A stretch of 64,000 nucleotides of DNA from Gordonia amarae NBRC 15530. GTDB lineage: Bacteria > Actinomycetota > Actinomycetes > Mycobacteriales > Mycobacteriaceae. The translations under genes were made by a program, and so were the position numbers. Positions 44,571-52,772 of the stretch are shown here, piece after piece. The notes beneath the pieces are model-generated. The model ran no database searches and had not been told where the DNA came from. It saw only the letters and a program-made list of their open reading frames with translations. How positions within the stretch are numbered: the stretch's first letter is position 1; each line of letters starts with the position of its first letter. The stretch covers positions 62,001-126,000 of the forward strand of contig NZ_BAED01000046.1 of assembly GCF_000241345.1 (NCBI RefSeq), written 5' to 3'.

Positions 44571-45639
44571 TCACGCCCGGACCGACCGGGCCCAGCCCGC
44601 CCGTACCCGGGCCGCCGCGCTCGCCGGCGCACTGTGCGTGGCCGTCGCCGCGCTCCTGACCGCACCCGTCCCGGCACCCGCGGCACCCGCCCATGTCGTC
44701 GGATTCGCAGAAGGTGGAACACTTCTCACCAAGAGCCCGGCCACGCTCGACCGCGATTTCGCCGCCGCGCGCCGGCTGGGGATGACGTGGGTTCGGGTCG
44801 AGATCAACTGGCGGATCGTGGAGAACCGCCGGGGAAGGTACGACTGGCGCAACGTGGACAAGGTCGTCGGTTCGGCCCGGCGCCACGGCCTGTCGGTCCT
44901 CGGTCTGGTCACCTTCGCACCGCCGTGGGCGGCCGATCCGGCGGGGGCGTTCCTGCCGGGGAGCAGGCCGAAGGACACGGCGGCGTTCGGGCGGTTCGCC
45001 GGGATCGCGGCGGGCAGGTACGCACGGTCGATCAGCACCTGGGAGGTGTGGAACGAGCCCAATCTGCCACTGTTCTTCTCCCCGCGCCCGGACACCGGCA
45101 TCTACGGGCGGGTGCTGCGTGCCGCCTACCCCGCGATCAAGGCGGCGCGGCCCGGTGCCACGGTCCTGTCCGCGGGACTCTCGGTCGCCAATGACACGGC
45201 CGCCACGATTGCCCCGCGTACCTTCGTACGACGCCTCTACGACCAGGGGCTGCGCCGCTACTTCGACGGGATCGCCTTGCATCCCTATACCTTTCCGTAC
45301 ACGCCGGCCACCGATCCGAACGGCAACTGGGCCGACATCACCGAGGTCCGCTCGGTGATGCTCGCGCGCGGTGACGCCGGCAAGAAGATCTGGATCACCG
45401 AATTCGGCGCACCGACCGGCACCGCCGCGGATGCGGTGAGCCCGGCCCGGCAGGCGGTGATCCTGCGTGAGGCGATCACCACGGCCCGGCGGCTTCCGTA
45501 TGTCGCACAACCGTTCTTCGTCTACACCATCCGCGACACCGGACCGAACGCGGCGAACCGGGAGGACAACTTCGGGCTGCTGCGTGCGAACGGTAGTCAG
45601 AAGCCCGCTGCCGCCCAGGTCCGGCGGCTCACCCGGTAA
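44551..45639 (+). CDS. Secreted clan-A glycoside hydrolase (GH39/PslG-like)
   Basis: This 362-residue exported TIM-barrel glycosidase has a signal peptide in the first 45 residues (ALAGALCVAVAALLTAPVPAPA). Catalytic acid and nucleophile are visible as the Glu of EVWNEPNLP (about 168-176) and the Glu of IWITEFGAPTG (about 280-290). HPYTFPYTPATDPNGNW and a late YTIRDTG...EDNFG support the GH39/GH5-like clan-A assignment. PslG-type glycosidases in exopolysaccharide loci trim or release the polymer, and that role fits here. GTG 44551 is the chosen start. It is a tandem paralogue of the next gene. Confidence 0.85.
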   Translation: MHPNSADHARTDRAQPARTRAAALAGALCVAVAALLTAPVPAPAAPAHVVGFAEGGTLLTKSPATLDRDFAAARRLGMTWVRVEINWRIVENRRGRYDWRNVDKVVGSARRHGLSVLGLVTFAPPWAADPAGAFLPGSRPKDTAAFGRFAGIAAGRYARSISTWEVWNEPNLPLFFSPRPDTGIYGRVLRAAYPAIKAARPGATVLSAGLSVANDTAATIAPRTFVRRLYDQGLRRYFDGIALHPYTFPYTPATDPNGNWADITEVRSVMLARGDAGKKIWITEFGAPTGTAADAVSPARQAVILREAITTARRLPYVAQPFFVYTIRDTGPNAANREDNFGLLRANGSQKPAAAQVRRLTR

Positions 45640-45752
45640 CCGCTGAGTTAACTCATCCAGGAATCCGATACAGCAGGGACAAAGAAGATTCAATGAGGCT
45701 AATGTGATCAGAGTTATCTGTCGGGCCGGGGATAGTCCACCAGGAGCCACGC

Positions 45753-47351
45753 ATGGGCACAGCGCGCCCACCCATCGATCCCTCCGCGTCCACATCCGGA
45801 TCCTCCACCCGATCCAGACGAATACTACTGTCGCGCACCTGGACTCGCAGGCAGGTCATCGGCGCCGGGGCCTTCGGGGCGGCCGCGGCAGCCGGTGGAT
45901 CCTGGCTGGCGGCCTCCGCCCCGGAGCAGCCGCGGCGAGCGCGGACCCCCGTCGCCCTCACCGCGTCCCCTCTCTCGGCCGGATTCGCCGCCGGCTCGGC
46001 CATCCTCTACATGAGTACCGCGGACCGGCGGCAGACCCTCGATCTCGTGACGGCCACCGGAATCGGCTGGATCAGGTTCGACGTACCATGGAACTTCGTC
46101 TCCCCGCAGGCGGGAAGCTACCAGTGGACATTCGTCGACAACGTCGTCAACGACTGCCGCGCAAGAGGTCTGACGATTCTCCTGTCGGTGGTCAATTCGC
46201 CGTCATGGGCAGCCGCGGTACCGGGAAACCCCCAGTCGCGGCCGGCATCGGCCACCACCTACGCGAACTTCTGCGGCAAGGTGGCCACCCGCTACCGGGA
46301 CTCCGTCAGCGCCATGGAGATCTGGAACGAACCCAACGGCCGGATGTTCTTCGCCCCCGATCCCGACCCCGCGTTCTACACGCAGATGGTCCGCGCCGCC
46401 TACCCCGTCATCAAGGCCAAGGCACCGGCGATGACAGTGATCGCGGGCGCGCTGGGCGCCGTGGACACCGCCGACGGACTCGTACACGCGGTGGACTTCC
46501 TCAGGGCCGCATACCAGAACGGCCTCGCGGGCCGGTCCGACGCGATCTCCTTCCATCCGTACGACTACTCCAACCCGCTGGCCACGGGCGCCCTCTACGA
46601 CAACGCCCCGATGCGCAATATGATCGACATGTACCGGTCGATGAGCAGCAACGGCGACGGCGGAAAGAAGATCTGGATCACCGAATATGGCGCACCGACA
46701 ACAGGTTCCATCAGCCAGACCGACCAGGCCGAGCTGATCTCGAACTCCATCGGACAGTGGCGGGAGGTCTCCTACGCGGGACCGTTCATGATCCATACCA
46801 TCCGCGACGCGGCCACCGGTTCGACCGATCCCGAGGACAACTTCGGCGTCGCGACCACCGCTTTCGTCCCCAAACAGTCGATGGTCGCCGTGACGGCTCT
46901 GAGTCAGGCAGGATTTCCGCTGCGGCCCGAGTATCAACTGCTCCAGGTCAATCCGGACCCGACTCTGGGCCAACCGGTCAGTCCCGTCTACCCGCTGCAA
47001 CGCGGATTCGGCTATGAATTCACCGAGGGCGCCCGCTACGCGACAAACAATGGGTTCTTCAGTTCCCCGACCGAGGTGGCGACAATTGCGCGACGCTTCC
47101 GGGTGGTGCCCCTGGGAACCTTTGCCTACGATCGTCAGGATTTTGATGTCGACGGCGGATTCCGTGTATTCAGCCGCCCCGATACGACCGGAACCCATGC
47201 CGTATACGGGGCGATACTCGCCGCGTGGTCCCCCGCCATCGGCTTTCCCACAGGTACTCTTACCTCGACGAACGGTGTGACCACCCAACAATTCGAGAAT
47301 GGTGCCATAACCTGGTCGGCCTTGGGGGGAACACATGTCGACTATTCGTGA
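45753..47351 (+). CDS. Secreted glycoside hydrolase with C-terminal LGFP repeat
   Basis: This 532-residue exported glycosidase is paralogous to its upstream neighbour. The N-terminus contains a twin-arginine-like TRRQVIGAGAFGAAAAAGG. The clan-A barrel (about 60-390) has the acid/base Glu in IWNEPNGRM and the nucleophile Glu in IWITEYGAPT. The C-terminus (about 470-532) has an LGFP-like repeat (GAILAAWSPAIGFPTG, then a QQFENGAITWS unit). In mycolata that repeat attaches proteins to the mycolyl-arabinogalactan wall. A wall-anchored enzyme acting on exported polysaccharide is the natural reading. AGGAG precedes the ATG; the 113-base gap upstream is AT-rich and may carry an internal promoter. Confidence 0.85.
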   Translation: MGTARPPIDPSASTSGSSTRSRRILLSRTWTRRQVIGAGAFGAAAAAGGSWLAASAPEQPRRARTPVALTASPLSAGFAAGSAILYMSTADRRQTLDLVTATGIGWIRFDVPWNFVSPQAGSYQWTFVDNVVNDCRARGLTILLSVVNSPSWAAAVPGNPQSRPASATTYANFCGKVATRYRDSVSAMEIWNEPNGRMFFAPDPDPAFYTQMVRAAYPVIKAKAPAMTVIAGALGAVDTADGLVHAVDFLRAAYQNGLAGRSDAISFHPYDYSNPLATGALYDNAPMRNMIDMYRSMSSNGDGGKKIWITEYGAPTTGSISQTDQAELISNSIGQWREVSYAGPFMIHTIRDAATGSTDPEDNFGVATTAFVPKQSMVAVTALSQAGFPLRPEYQLLQVNPDPTLGQPVSPVYPLQRGFGYEFTEGARYATNNGFFSSPTEVATIARRFRVVPLGTFAYDRQDFDVDGGFRVFSRPDTTGTHAVYGAILAAWSPAIGFPTGTLTSTNGVTTQQFENGAITWSALGGTHVDYS

Positions 47352-47457
47352 GAATACCGAAGAATCAGCCGCCTCCGGACAACCGGAAAGCACCGGACAG
47401 CAGAATTTATTGTCGCCCGTGAAATACTTCGACGACGGTGGCAGCCCGGTGCGATAA
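47335..47457 (+). CDS. Possible 40-residue small protein overlapping the LGFP glycosidase gene
   Basis: An ATG inside the last codons of the upstream gene, behind GGGGGGA at 4 bases, opens a frame of 40 codons to TAA 47457. It is acidic and polar at first (MSTIRENTEESAAS) and ends NLLSPVKYFDDGGSPVR, with no signal or membrane helix. Unusually for this genome it contains a TTA codon. The strong ribosome binding site and 17-base overlap would couple it to the glycosidase. It could be a regulatory peptide or simply a leader; I see no known family. Confidence 0.4.
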   Translation: MSTIRENTEESAASGQPESTGQQNLLSPVKYFDDGGSPVR

Positions 47458-47610
47458 GTCACATCAGCAGGGCAACCGGATTACCTTTTCCTTGGTAGAG
47501 TCAAGCCATTCATCCGAGCCCTGTCAACGTCGACCGGCAGCCCTCGACACCGCTCGCACCACTCGTACAGCTCACAGCCCGACGCAGCGGGGAAAGCCGG
47601 GTCATCTCCC

Positions 47611-49146
47611 ATGCAAGCCGACATGCACCGTAGGACAAGCGCTCTCGACTCGACCGCCGCGTACCGCGCGCGCCGCCCGGGACCCGTCCTGCGGATTCTG
47701 CCCGCGCCGACGATGTGGCTGAGGCGGTACGCGCGCGCCGTCGTGATCACCGATCTCGCCGTCGTGCTGGCGGCATTACTGCTCGCGCAATCGATCCGGT
47801 TCGGATTCGGTATCGACGGCCTGCTCGTCGGTGTCGGCCGTTTCGGCTTTCCCGGCATCGTCACGGTTCTCGCCGTGGCCGTGCTCTGGACGGTGGCACT
47901 GGTCACCGCACAGGCACATGACCGGCGCGTCTTGGGCGCGGGCACCGCCGAGTACACCCGCGTGCTGCGCGCCGGATTCGGTGCCGCCGGTGCCGTCGCC
48001 GCCATCAACCTCGTCGCCGAGACCTGGATCTCACGGGGCTTTCTGCTCTTCGGATTCGGGATCGGTGTCCCCGCCTTGATGCTCTCGCGCTGGCTCTGGC
48101 GCCAGTGCATCGTCGCCGAACGTAAGCGCGGACGCTGCCTGAACCGCGTCCTCGTCCTCGGCGACACCGCGTCGTCGGTGCCGCTGATCAGGAGACTGGC
48201 CGCCCGGCCCGAACTCGGCTACCAGGTGGCAGCCATCTGCGTGCCCGCCCACTCCGCCGCCGCCGCGACAGCACAGCTGGAGGTCGACGGAACCCAGATT
48301 CCCGTCCTGGGCGACTTCGGTGACGCCCGGGCGGCGGTGGCCCGGTGTGGGGCCGCTGTCGTGGCGGTCACCTCCGGGGACGCTCTCGGCCCCGATGCGA
48401 TGCGCGAGTTGTCCTGGGACCTGGAGGGACTCGACGTCGAGATGCTCGTGGCACCGGCGGTGATCGATGTGTCGGGCCCGCGTATCACCATGCGTCCGGA
48501 GTCCGGGCTCGCGCTGCTCCACATCGACAAGCCCCGGTACCGCGGCGCCAACCGCTTCCTCAAATCGGCCTTCGACAGGACGTTCGCGGCCCTGCTGCTG
48601 GTGCTGATCGCCCCCGTCCTGATCGCCTGCGCGCTGGCCGTCAAGATCGGCTCACCCGGCCCCGTCCTGTATGGCGGGGAGCGGATCGGTCTGGACAACA
48701 GGCCCTTCCGGATGTGGAAGTTCCGTTCCATGGTCGTCGGGGCGGACCGGCAGAAGGCCGCACTCGCCGGTACCGACGACGGCAACGGCATACTGTTCAA
48801 GATGAGGGACGACCCGCGGGTCACTGCGACGGGACGGTACCTGCGGCGGTTCAGCCTCGATGAGCTGCCTCAGCTGTTCAATGTGCTGTCGGGTTCGATG
48901 AGCCTGGTGGGCCCCCGGCCGCCATTGCGCGAGGAGGTGGACCGTTACGACGAGCACGTCACCCGCCGGATGCTCGTGCGTCCCGGGATCACCGGCCTGT
49001 GGCAGGTGTCCGGACGCAGCGACCTCACCTGGGAGGAGTCCGTGCGGCTCGATCTGTCGTATGTGGAGAACTGGTCGGTGGCCCTCGACATCGTCATCCT
49101 GTGCCGCACCGTGCGGGCGATGCTGAACAGGTCGGGCGCATATTGA
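47611..49146 (+). CDS. Polyprenyl-phosphate sugar-1-phosphate transferase (WbaP/CpsE-like), initiating
   Basis: This 511-residue enzyme starts repeat-unit synthesis by moving a sugar-1-phosphate onto undecaprenyl or decaprenyl phosphate. It has four to five N-terminal transmembrane helices (about 40-160) and a Rossmann-like CoA-binding-type region with NRVLVLGDTASSVPLIRRL. One more helix (ALLLVLIAPVLIACALAV) follows, then the bacterial sugar transferase domain: KIGSPGPVLYGGERIG, FRMWKFRSM, FSLDELPQLFNVLSGSMSLVGPRP and RPGITGLWQVSGRS. This is the usual architecture. The next gene overlaps its stop. Confidence 0.93.
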   Translation: MQADMHRRTSALDSTAAYRARRPGPVLRILPAPTMWLRRYARAVVITDLAVVLAALLLAQSIRFGFGIDGLLVGVGRFGFPGIVTVLAVAVLWTVALVTAQAHDRRVLGAGTAEYTRVLRAGFGAAGAVAAINLVAETWISRGFLLFGFGIGVPALMLSRWLWRQCIVAERKRGRCLNRVLVLGDTASSVPLIRRLAARPELGYQVAAICVPAHSAAAATAQLEVDGTQIPVLGDFGDARAAVARCGAAVVAVTSGDALGPDAMRELSWDLEGLDVEMLVAPAVIDVSGPRITMRPESGLALLHIDKPRYRGANRFLKSAFDRTFAALLLVLIAPVLIACALAVKIGSPGPVLYGGERIGLDNRPFRMWKFRSMVVGADRQKAALAGTDDGNGILFKMRDDPRVTATGRYLRRFSLDELPQLFNVLSGSMSLVGPRPPLREEVDRYDEHVTRRMLVRPGITGLWQVSGRSDLTWEESVRLDLSYVENWSVALDIVILCRTVRAMLNRSGAY

Positions 49147-49721
49147 GCCGGTCTCACCGGATCAATACCCGCACGGCGGTGGTGGCGGGCCTGGTCGCGG
49201 TGCTGGCGGGCGCGTCCGTTTTCGGCGGGCTCGGCTTCCGCCTGTTCACGGTCGACCATTCCGATACCCTGCGCAAGGCCGACGCCATCGTCGTGCTGGG
49301 CGGCGAACACGACGGCCGCGAGGATTACGGCCTCGCCCTGGCCCGTGCCGGCTATGCCGATACCGTCCTGATCTCCGACCCCTACTGGCCCCGGACACCG
49401 GAGGACGCACTGATGGACCGGGTGTGCGGCGACCCCCCGCCCGGTATCGAGGTGCGGTGTCTGCGCCCGGCTCCCTCGACCACCCGCGGAGAGGCGATGA
49501 TCACCGCCCGGCTCGCCGCCGAACGCGGCTGGTCGCGGATCATCGTCGTCAGCTGGCGGTTCCACCTCGTGCGGGCCCGTTACATCTTCCGGCAGTGCTT
49601 CGGCGGCGAGCTGGTGCTGCGCAGCGTGCCGAGGGCCTACGACTTCTCCCCGCCGCTGTGGGCGTTCACGTACGCCTATCAGTACGCGGGCATCGCCAAG
49701 GCCGCTGTGCTGCGCTGCTGA
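49143..49721 (+). CDS. YdcF/SanA-like DUF218 membrane protein
   Basis: This 192-residue protein has one N-terminal membrane helix (TAVVAGLVAVLAGASVFGGLG) and an extracytoplasmic DUF218/YdcF domain: ADAIVVLGGEHDGREDYGLAL, STTRGEAMITARLA, IIVVSWRFHLVRARYIF. Members include ElyC and SanA, linked to envelope polysaccharide metabolism. I chose TTG 49143, which overlaps the TGA of the sugar transferase gene, because it puts the start right before the helix. It is the last gene of the island. Confidence 0.82.
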   Translation: MSRSHRINTRTAVVAGLVAVLAGASVFGGLGFRLFTVDHSDTLRKADAIVVLGGEHDGREDYGLALARAGYADTVLISDPYWPRTPEDALMDRVCGDPPPGIEVRCLRPAPSTTRGEAMITARLAAERGWSRIIVVSWRFHLVRARYIFRQCFGGELVLRSVPRAYDFSPPLWAFTYAYQYAGIAKAAVLRC

Positions 49722-49742
49722 CGTGCGGGGCGGCGTTGGCGG

Positions 49743-49775
49743 GCCGGATTCAGCATCGGCGCCATCGCGCTGTAG
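49743..49775 (+). pseudogene. Decayed C-terminus of the saccharopine-dehydrogenase-like gene
   Basis: These 33 bases read AGFSIGAIAL-stop. The end of the intact gene at 29234-29266 reads AGFSIGAVAL-stop, and 26 of 33 bases match by eye. No further upstream similarity survives before the YdcF gene. It marks the right edge of the exopolysaccharide island and lies just before the intact thioesterase gene. Confidence 0.7.
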
Positions 49776-49831
49776 ACCCCGCGCCGATTCAGGTGCCCCC
49801 TCGCCGGTTGAGGTCCCTACATCGAAAGACG

Positions 49832-50554
49832 TTAGGGCTGGCCGGGATTGAGGCGGATGAACAGGCCGTCGAGTTCGGCGCACAGGCGATCGCCGTCGTG
49901 CATGGTGCCCTTGATGAACGCCTTGCGGCCATCGACGCGGTCGGCCCAGGCGCGCACCTTGAGCGGGGTGTTCAGCGGGGTGACCGAGCGGTAGTCGACC
50001 TTGAGGTAGCCGGTGCGGCAGATGCCGTTGGTGGCCACCGCCGAGGCGTAACCGCCGATGTCGTCGAAGGCGACGGCGACCTGCCCGCCGTGGGCGGCGT
50101 TGTTGCCGCCGAGATGATAGTTGGTGAAGGTGACCGTCATATCCACCGCACCCGCATCCTTGTCGACGTTGTCGACGGTGAACGGCGGGAGGGTGATGTT
50201 GCCGCGGGCCGGCAGGTCGATGCGGGTGCCCGCCGGGGTGTGCCACTCGTCGATCTGCACCGAGGCCAGCTTGGCGTTGAGGTCCTTGAGGGTGTCGATG
50301 AGGTCGTCGCCCATCTCGGGGGTGGGGCAGGCCAGCCGCACGTTGTCCATGAACAGCCGCACCTGCTCGATGAACTCGCCATAGCGCGGGCCACCCCGGT
50401 CTCCGACGGCCGGGTCGATGGGCCGGAAGCCGCCCCGGTGCGAATTGTCGTCGGAAGCGGTCGCGGTGGAGGCGGCGGCCCGCTCGTCCTCGGTGGTCGC
50501 GATGAAGTCGGCCTCGTTCATCCCCTCACCGTAGTAGAACGTGTTCACCCCCAC
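49832..50554 (-). CDS. Acyl-CoA thioesterase, hotdog (PaaI-like) family
   Basis: This 240-residue protein has a C-terminal hotdog domain (about 115-235). The helix-loop region NNAAHGGQVAVAFDDIGGYAS carries the usual Gly-Gly/Asp active-site pattern, and VRAWADRVDGRKAFIKGTMHDGD follows. The N-terminal half is helical. It is divergent from menB with about 60 bases between. DHNA-CoA thioesterases of hotdog type act in menaquinone or phylloquinone synthesis in other organisms, so a link to MenB's product is possible, though not shown. The GTG at 50554 has GGGAGG at 8 bases; an ATG at 50521 is also possible. Confidence 0.85.
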   Translation of the reverse strand: MGVNTFYYGEGMNEADFIATTEDERAAASTATASDDNSHRGGFRPIDPAVGDRGGPRYGEFIEQVRLFMDNVRLACPTPEMGDDLIDTLKDLNAKLASVQIDEWHTPAGTRIDLPARGNITLPPFTVDNVDKDAGAVDMTVTFTNYHLGGNNAAHGGQVAVAFDDIGGYASAVATNGICRTGYLKVDYRSVTPLNTPLKVRAWADRVDGRKAFIKGTMHDGDRLCAELDGLFIRLNPGQP

Positions 50555-50614
50555 GCATCGAACCTCCCACCAACCGGTCCGGGCTTACCGGGCACACCAC
50601 TAGGGTTGATGACC

Positions 50615-51559
50615 ATGAGCACCCCCTTCGATCCCGCCCAGTGGGCCACCGTCCCCGGATTCGATGACCTCACCGACATCACCTACCACCGGCACACCGG
50701 CGAGGGCCGGGCCAACGGCATCGTGCGCATTGCCTTCGACCGGCCGGAGGTGCGCAACGCGTTCCGGCCGCACACCGTCGACGAGCTGTACCGCACCCTC
50801 GATCACGCGCGCCGCTCCCCCGACGTGGGCACGGTGCTGCTCACCGGCAACGGCCCGAGCCCCAAGGACGGCGGCTGGGCCTTCTGCAGCGGCGGCGACC
50901 AGCGCATCCGCGGCCGCTCCGGCTACCAGTACGCCACCAGCCACGACACCGATGTGACCGGGGCTGGCGCCGAAGGGGTCGACGAGGCGCGGGTGAAGGC
51001 CGAAGGCGGCCGGCTGCACATCCTGGAGGTGCAGCGACTGATCCGCACCATGCCCAAGGTGGTGATCGCGGTGGTCAACGGCTGGGCCGCCGGCGGCGGG
51101 CATTCGCTGCACGTGGTGGCCGACCTGACGCTGGCCTCGCGCGAACACGCCCGGTTCAAGCAGACCGACGCCGACGTGGGCTCCTTCGACGCCGGCTACG
51201 GCAGCGCGTACCTGGCCAAGCAGGTGGGCCAGAAGTTCGCCCGGGAGATCTTCTTCCTCGGCGAGGCCTACGACGCCGAGACCATGCACAAGATGGGTGC
51301 GGTCAACCGCGTCGTCGACCACGCCGAGCTGGAGAACACGGCGATCGAGTGGGCGCGCACCATCAACGGCAAGTCACCGACGGCACAGCGGATGCTCAAG
51401 TTCGCGTTCAACCTCACCGACGACGGACTGATGGGCCAACAGGTGTTCGCCGGTGAAGCCACTCGTCTGGCGTACATGACCGACGAGGCCGTCGAGGGCC
51501 GCGACGCGTTCCTGGAGAAGCGCAGCCCCGACTGGGACACGTTCCCGTACTACTACTGA
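50615..51559 (+). CDS. menB: 1,4-dihydroxy-2-naphthoyl-CoA synthase MenB
   Basis: This 314-residue crotonase-family enzyme closes the second ring of the menaquinone head group. Motifs are VRIAFDRPEVRNAFRP (about 41-56), FCSGGDQRIRG (about 90-100), NGWAAGGGHSLHVV and TDADVGSFDAGYGSAYL with the conserved active-site region, and the C-terminal FPYYY typical of MenB. ATG 50615 gives MSTPFDPAQW, matching the start preserved in the pseudogene at 29777. It is the intact copy; an internal segment (51135-51267) is the one duplicated there. Confidence 0.96.
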   Translation: MSTPFDPAQWATVPGFDDLTDITYHRHTGEGRANGIVRIAFDRPEVRNAFRPHTVDELYRTLDHARRSPDVGTVLLTGNGPSPKDGGWAFCSGGDQRIRGRSGYQYATSHDTDVTGAGAEGVDEARVKAEGGRLHILEVQRLIRTMPKVVIAVVNGWAAGGGHSLHVVADLTLASREHARFKQTDADVGSFDAGYGSAYLAKQVGQKFAREIFFLGEAYDAETMHKMGAVNRVVDHAELENTAIEWARTINGKSPTAQRMLKFAFNLTDDGLMGQQVFAGEATRLAYMTDEAVEGRDAFLEKRSPDWDTFPYYY

Positions 51560-51562
51560 GAA

Positions 51563-51596
51563 GTCCTGACCACTGGGAGGTCCTGACTACTGGGAG
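51563..51596. repeat. 17-bp tandem duplication after menB
   Basis: GTCCTGACCACTGGGAG (51563-51579) is followed directly by GTCCTGACTACTGGGAG (51580-51596), one mismatch. It fills the 38-base gap between the convergent stops of menB and the GGDEF gene. It does not form a strong hairpin. Confidence 0.8.
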
Positions 51597-51597
51597 G

Positions 51598-52767
51598 TCA
51601 CACCGACCGGCCGGGCCGCTGCTCGGGGGCGGGTCCGGTCAGGACGTCCGACCAGGTGAGCGACACCTGGTTACGCCCGTTGCGCTTGGCCGCGTACATC
51701 TCCTGGTCGGCGATCCTGAGCAGTTCGTCGATCACCGCCTGCGCCGGACGGTGCTGCGCCCGTGGCCAGTCGGCCGGCAGGGGTGCGTAAACGGCTCCGA
51801 TGCTCACCGTGACCGAGGTGTGGGTGCCCACCCAGTGCCGCACCTCGTCGCAGAATTCGGCGAACGCGCCCGCCGACTCCGCGGCGTAGGCGATCACGAA
51901 CTCCTCGCCGCCAGTACGGGCCACCAAACCCCGGTCGCCGGTGACGAATTGGAGGATCTGCGCCACCTCGATGAGAACGGTGTCACCGGCGGAGTGCCCG
52001 AGCCGGTCATTGAGGTTCTTGAAGAAGTCGATGTCGGCCTCGACGAACCCGATGGCCCTCCCGAGTCCGGGGACCGGGTGTGAGCGGCCGGCCAGTCGGT
52101 CCCACCGGGTCACCAGACCGCGCCGGTTCAGTACGCGGGTGAGCGGATCCGTCTCGCTGAGCGCCGACTGCCGGGCCAGCGCCGCCTCCAGCGACATCCG
52201 CAGGGAGTACACCAAATAGGCCGGAACAAAGATCGCGATCACGATGGCCCCGCCGCCGATGACCTGGCCCGGGATCGTCGCGGCCCTGTCCACCACCGAT
52301 ACCAGCCCCAGAATCGAGCCGGCCACCACGAATCCGACGACGGTACGGGCCGGCGACTGCAGCGCCGCCAACGCCGGGCCCGCGGCCAGGAAGGGCAGCA
52401 CGAGATGTGAGGTGCCCGGGTCGGCGACCAGCGCCGCCGCGATCACCACCCCGATCATGCCGCCCCCGGTGACGACCGTGAACTGCCTGTCGGTCAGGGT
52501 GCCCGCGGTGATGGTCACGACCAGCACCGCCACCGCGTAGACGGTGAGCCCGGCCAGCCCCCACATGCCGCCGGGGATGAGGAAGTCCGGGGTGAACAGC
52601 GCGACGACGATCAGCGGCACCGCTCCCAACTGCCCGATGAGGGTGCCCAGTGTCCGTTGATCGAACCGGTCTCGGAATCGCCGAGCACCGAGCACCGGCG
52701 CGCCGTCACGCCACGCGACGCCGCGCACCGGGCGCGGACGGTGGGTGCTACGGTCCTCCCCCGCCAT
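51598..52767 (-). CDS. Membrane-bound diguanylate cyclase (GGDEF)
   Basis: This 389-residue protein makes cyclic di-GMP. Six or so N-terminal transmembrane helices (about 45-205) form the sensor part. The catalytic domain (about 215-370) has DPLTRVLNRRGL, EADIDFFKNLNDRLGHSAGD and the active-site GGEEF in RTGGEEF. No Arg-x-x-Asp inhibitory site is present at the usual place, so product feedback at that site is unlikely. The start ATG 52767 lies 5 bases after the aminotransferase stop, making it the last gene of the CDP-sugar operon. Confidence 0.92.
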   Translation of the reverse strand: MAGEDRSTHRPRPVRGVAWRDGAPVLGARRFRDRFDQRTLGTLIGQLGAVPLIVVALFTPDFLIPGGMWGLAGLTVYAVAVLVVTITAGTLTDRQFTVVTGGGMIGVVIAAALVADPGTSHLVLPFLAAGPALAALQSPARTVVGFVVAGSILGLVSVVDRAATIPGQVIGGGAIVIAIFVPAYLVYSLRMSLEAALARQSALSETDPLTRVLNRRGLVTRWDRLAGRSHPVPGLGRAIGFVEADIDFFKNLNDRLGHSAGDTVLIEVAQILQFVTGDRGLVARTGGEEFVIAYAAESAGAFAEFCDEVRHWVGTHTSVTVSIGAVYAPLPADWPRAQHRPAQAVIDELLRIADQEMYAAKRNGRNQVSLTWSDVLTGPAPEQRPGRSV

Positions 52768-52772
52768 CAGGG

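Larger units (their letters stand above)
29971..49742. other. Exopolysaccharide island bracketed by duplicated, reciprocally decayed flanks
   Basis: The interval carries a Wzx/Wzy glycan locus. It is inserted between two copies of the gene order enoyl reductase (+), thioesterase (-), menB (+). Left copy: intact reductase (28001-29266), thioesterase scrap (29386-29433), menB scrap (29777-29970). Right copy: reductase tail scrap (49743-49775), intact thioesterase (49832-50554), intact menB (50615-51559). No transposase, integrase or tRNA junction is visible at either edge. Integration or duplication by homologous recombination fits best. Confidence 0.7.
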
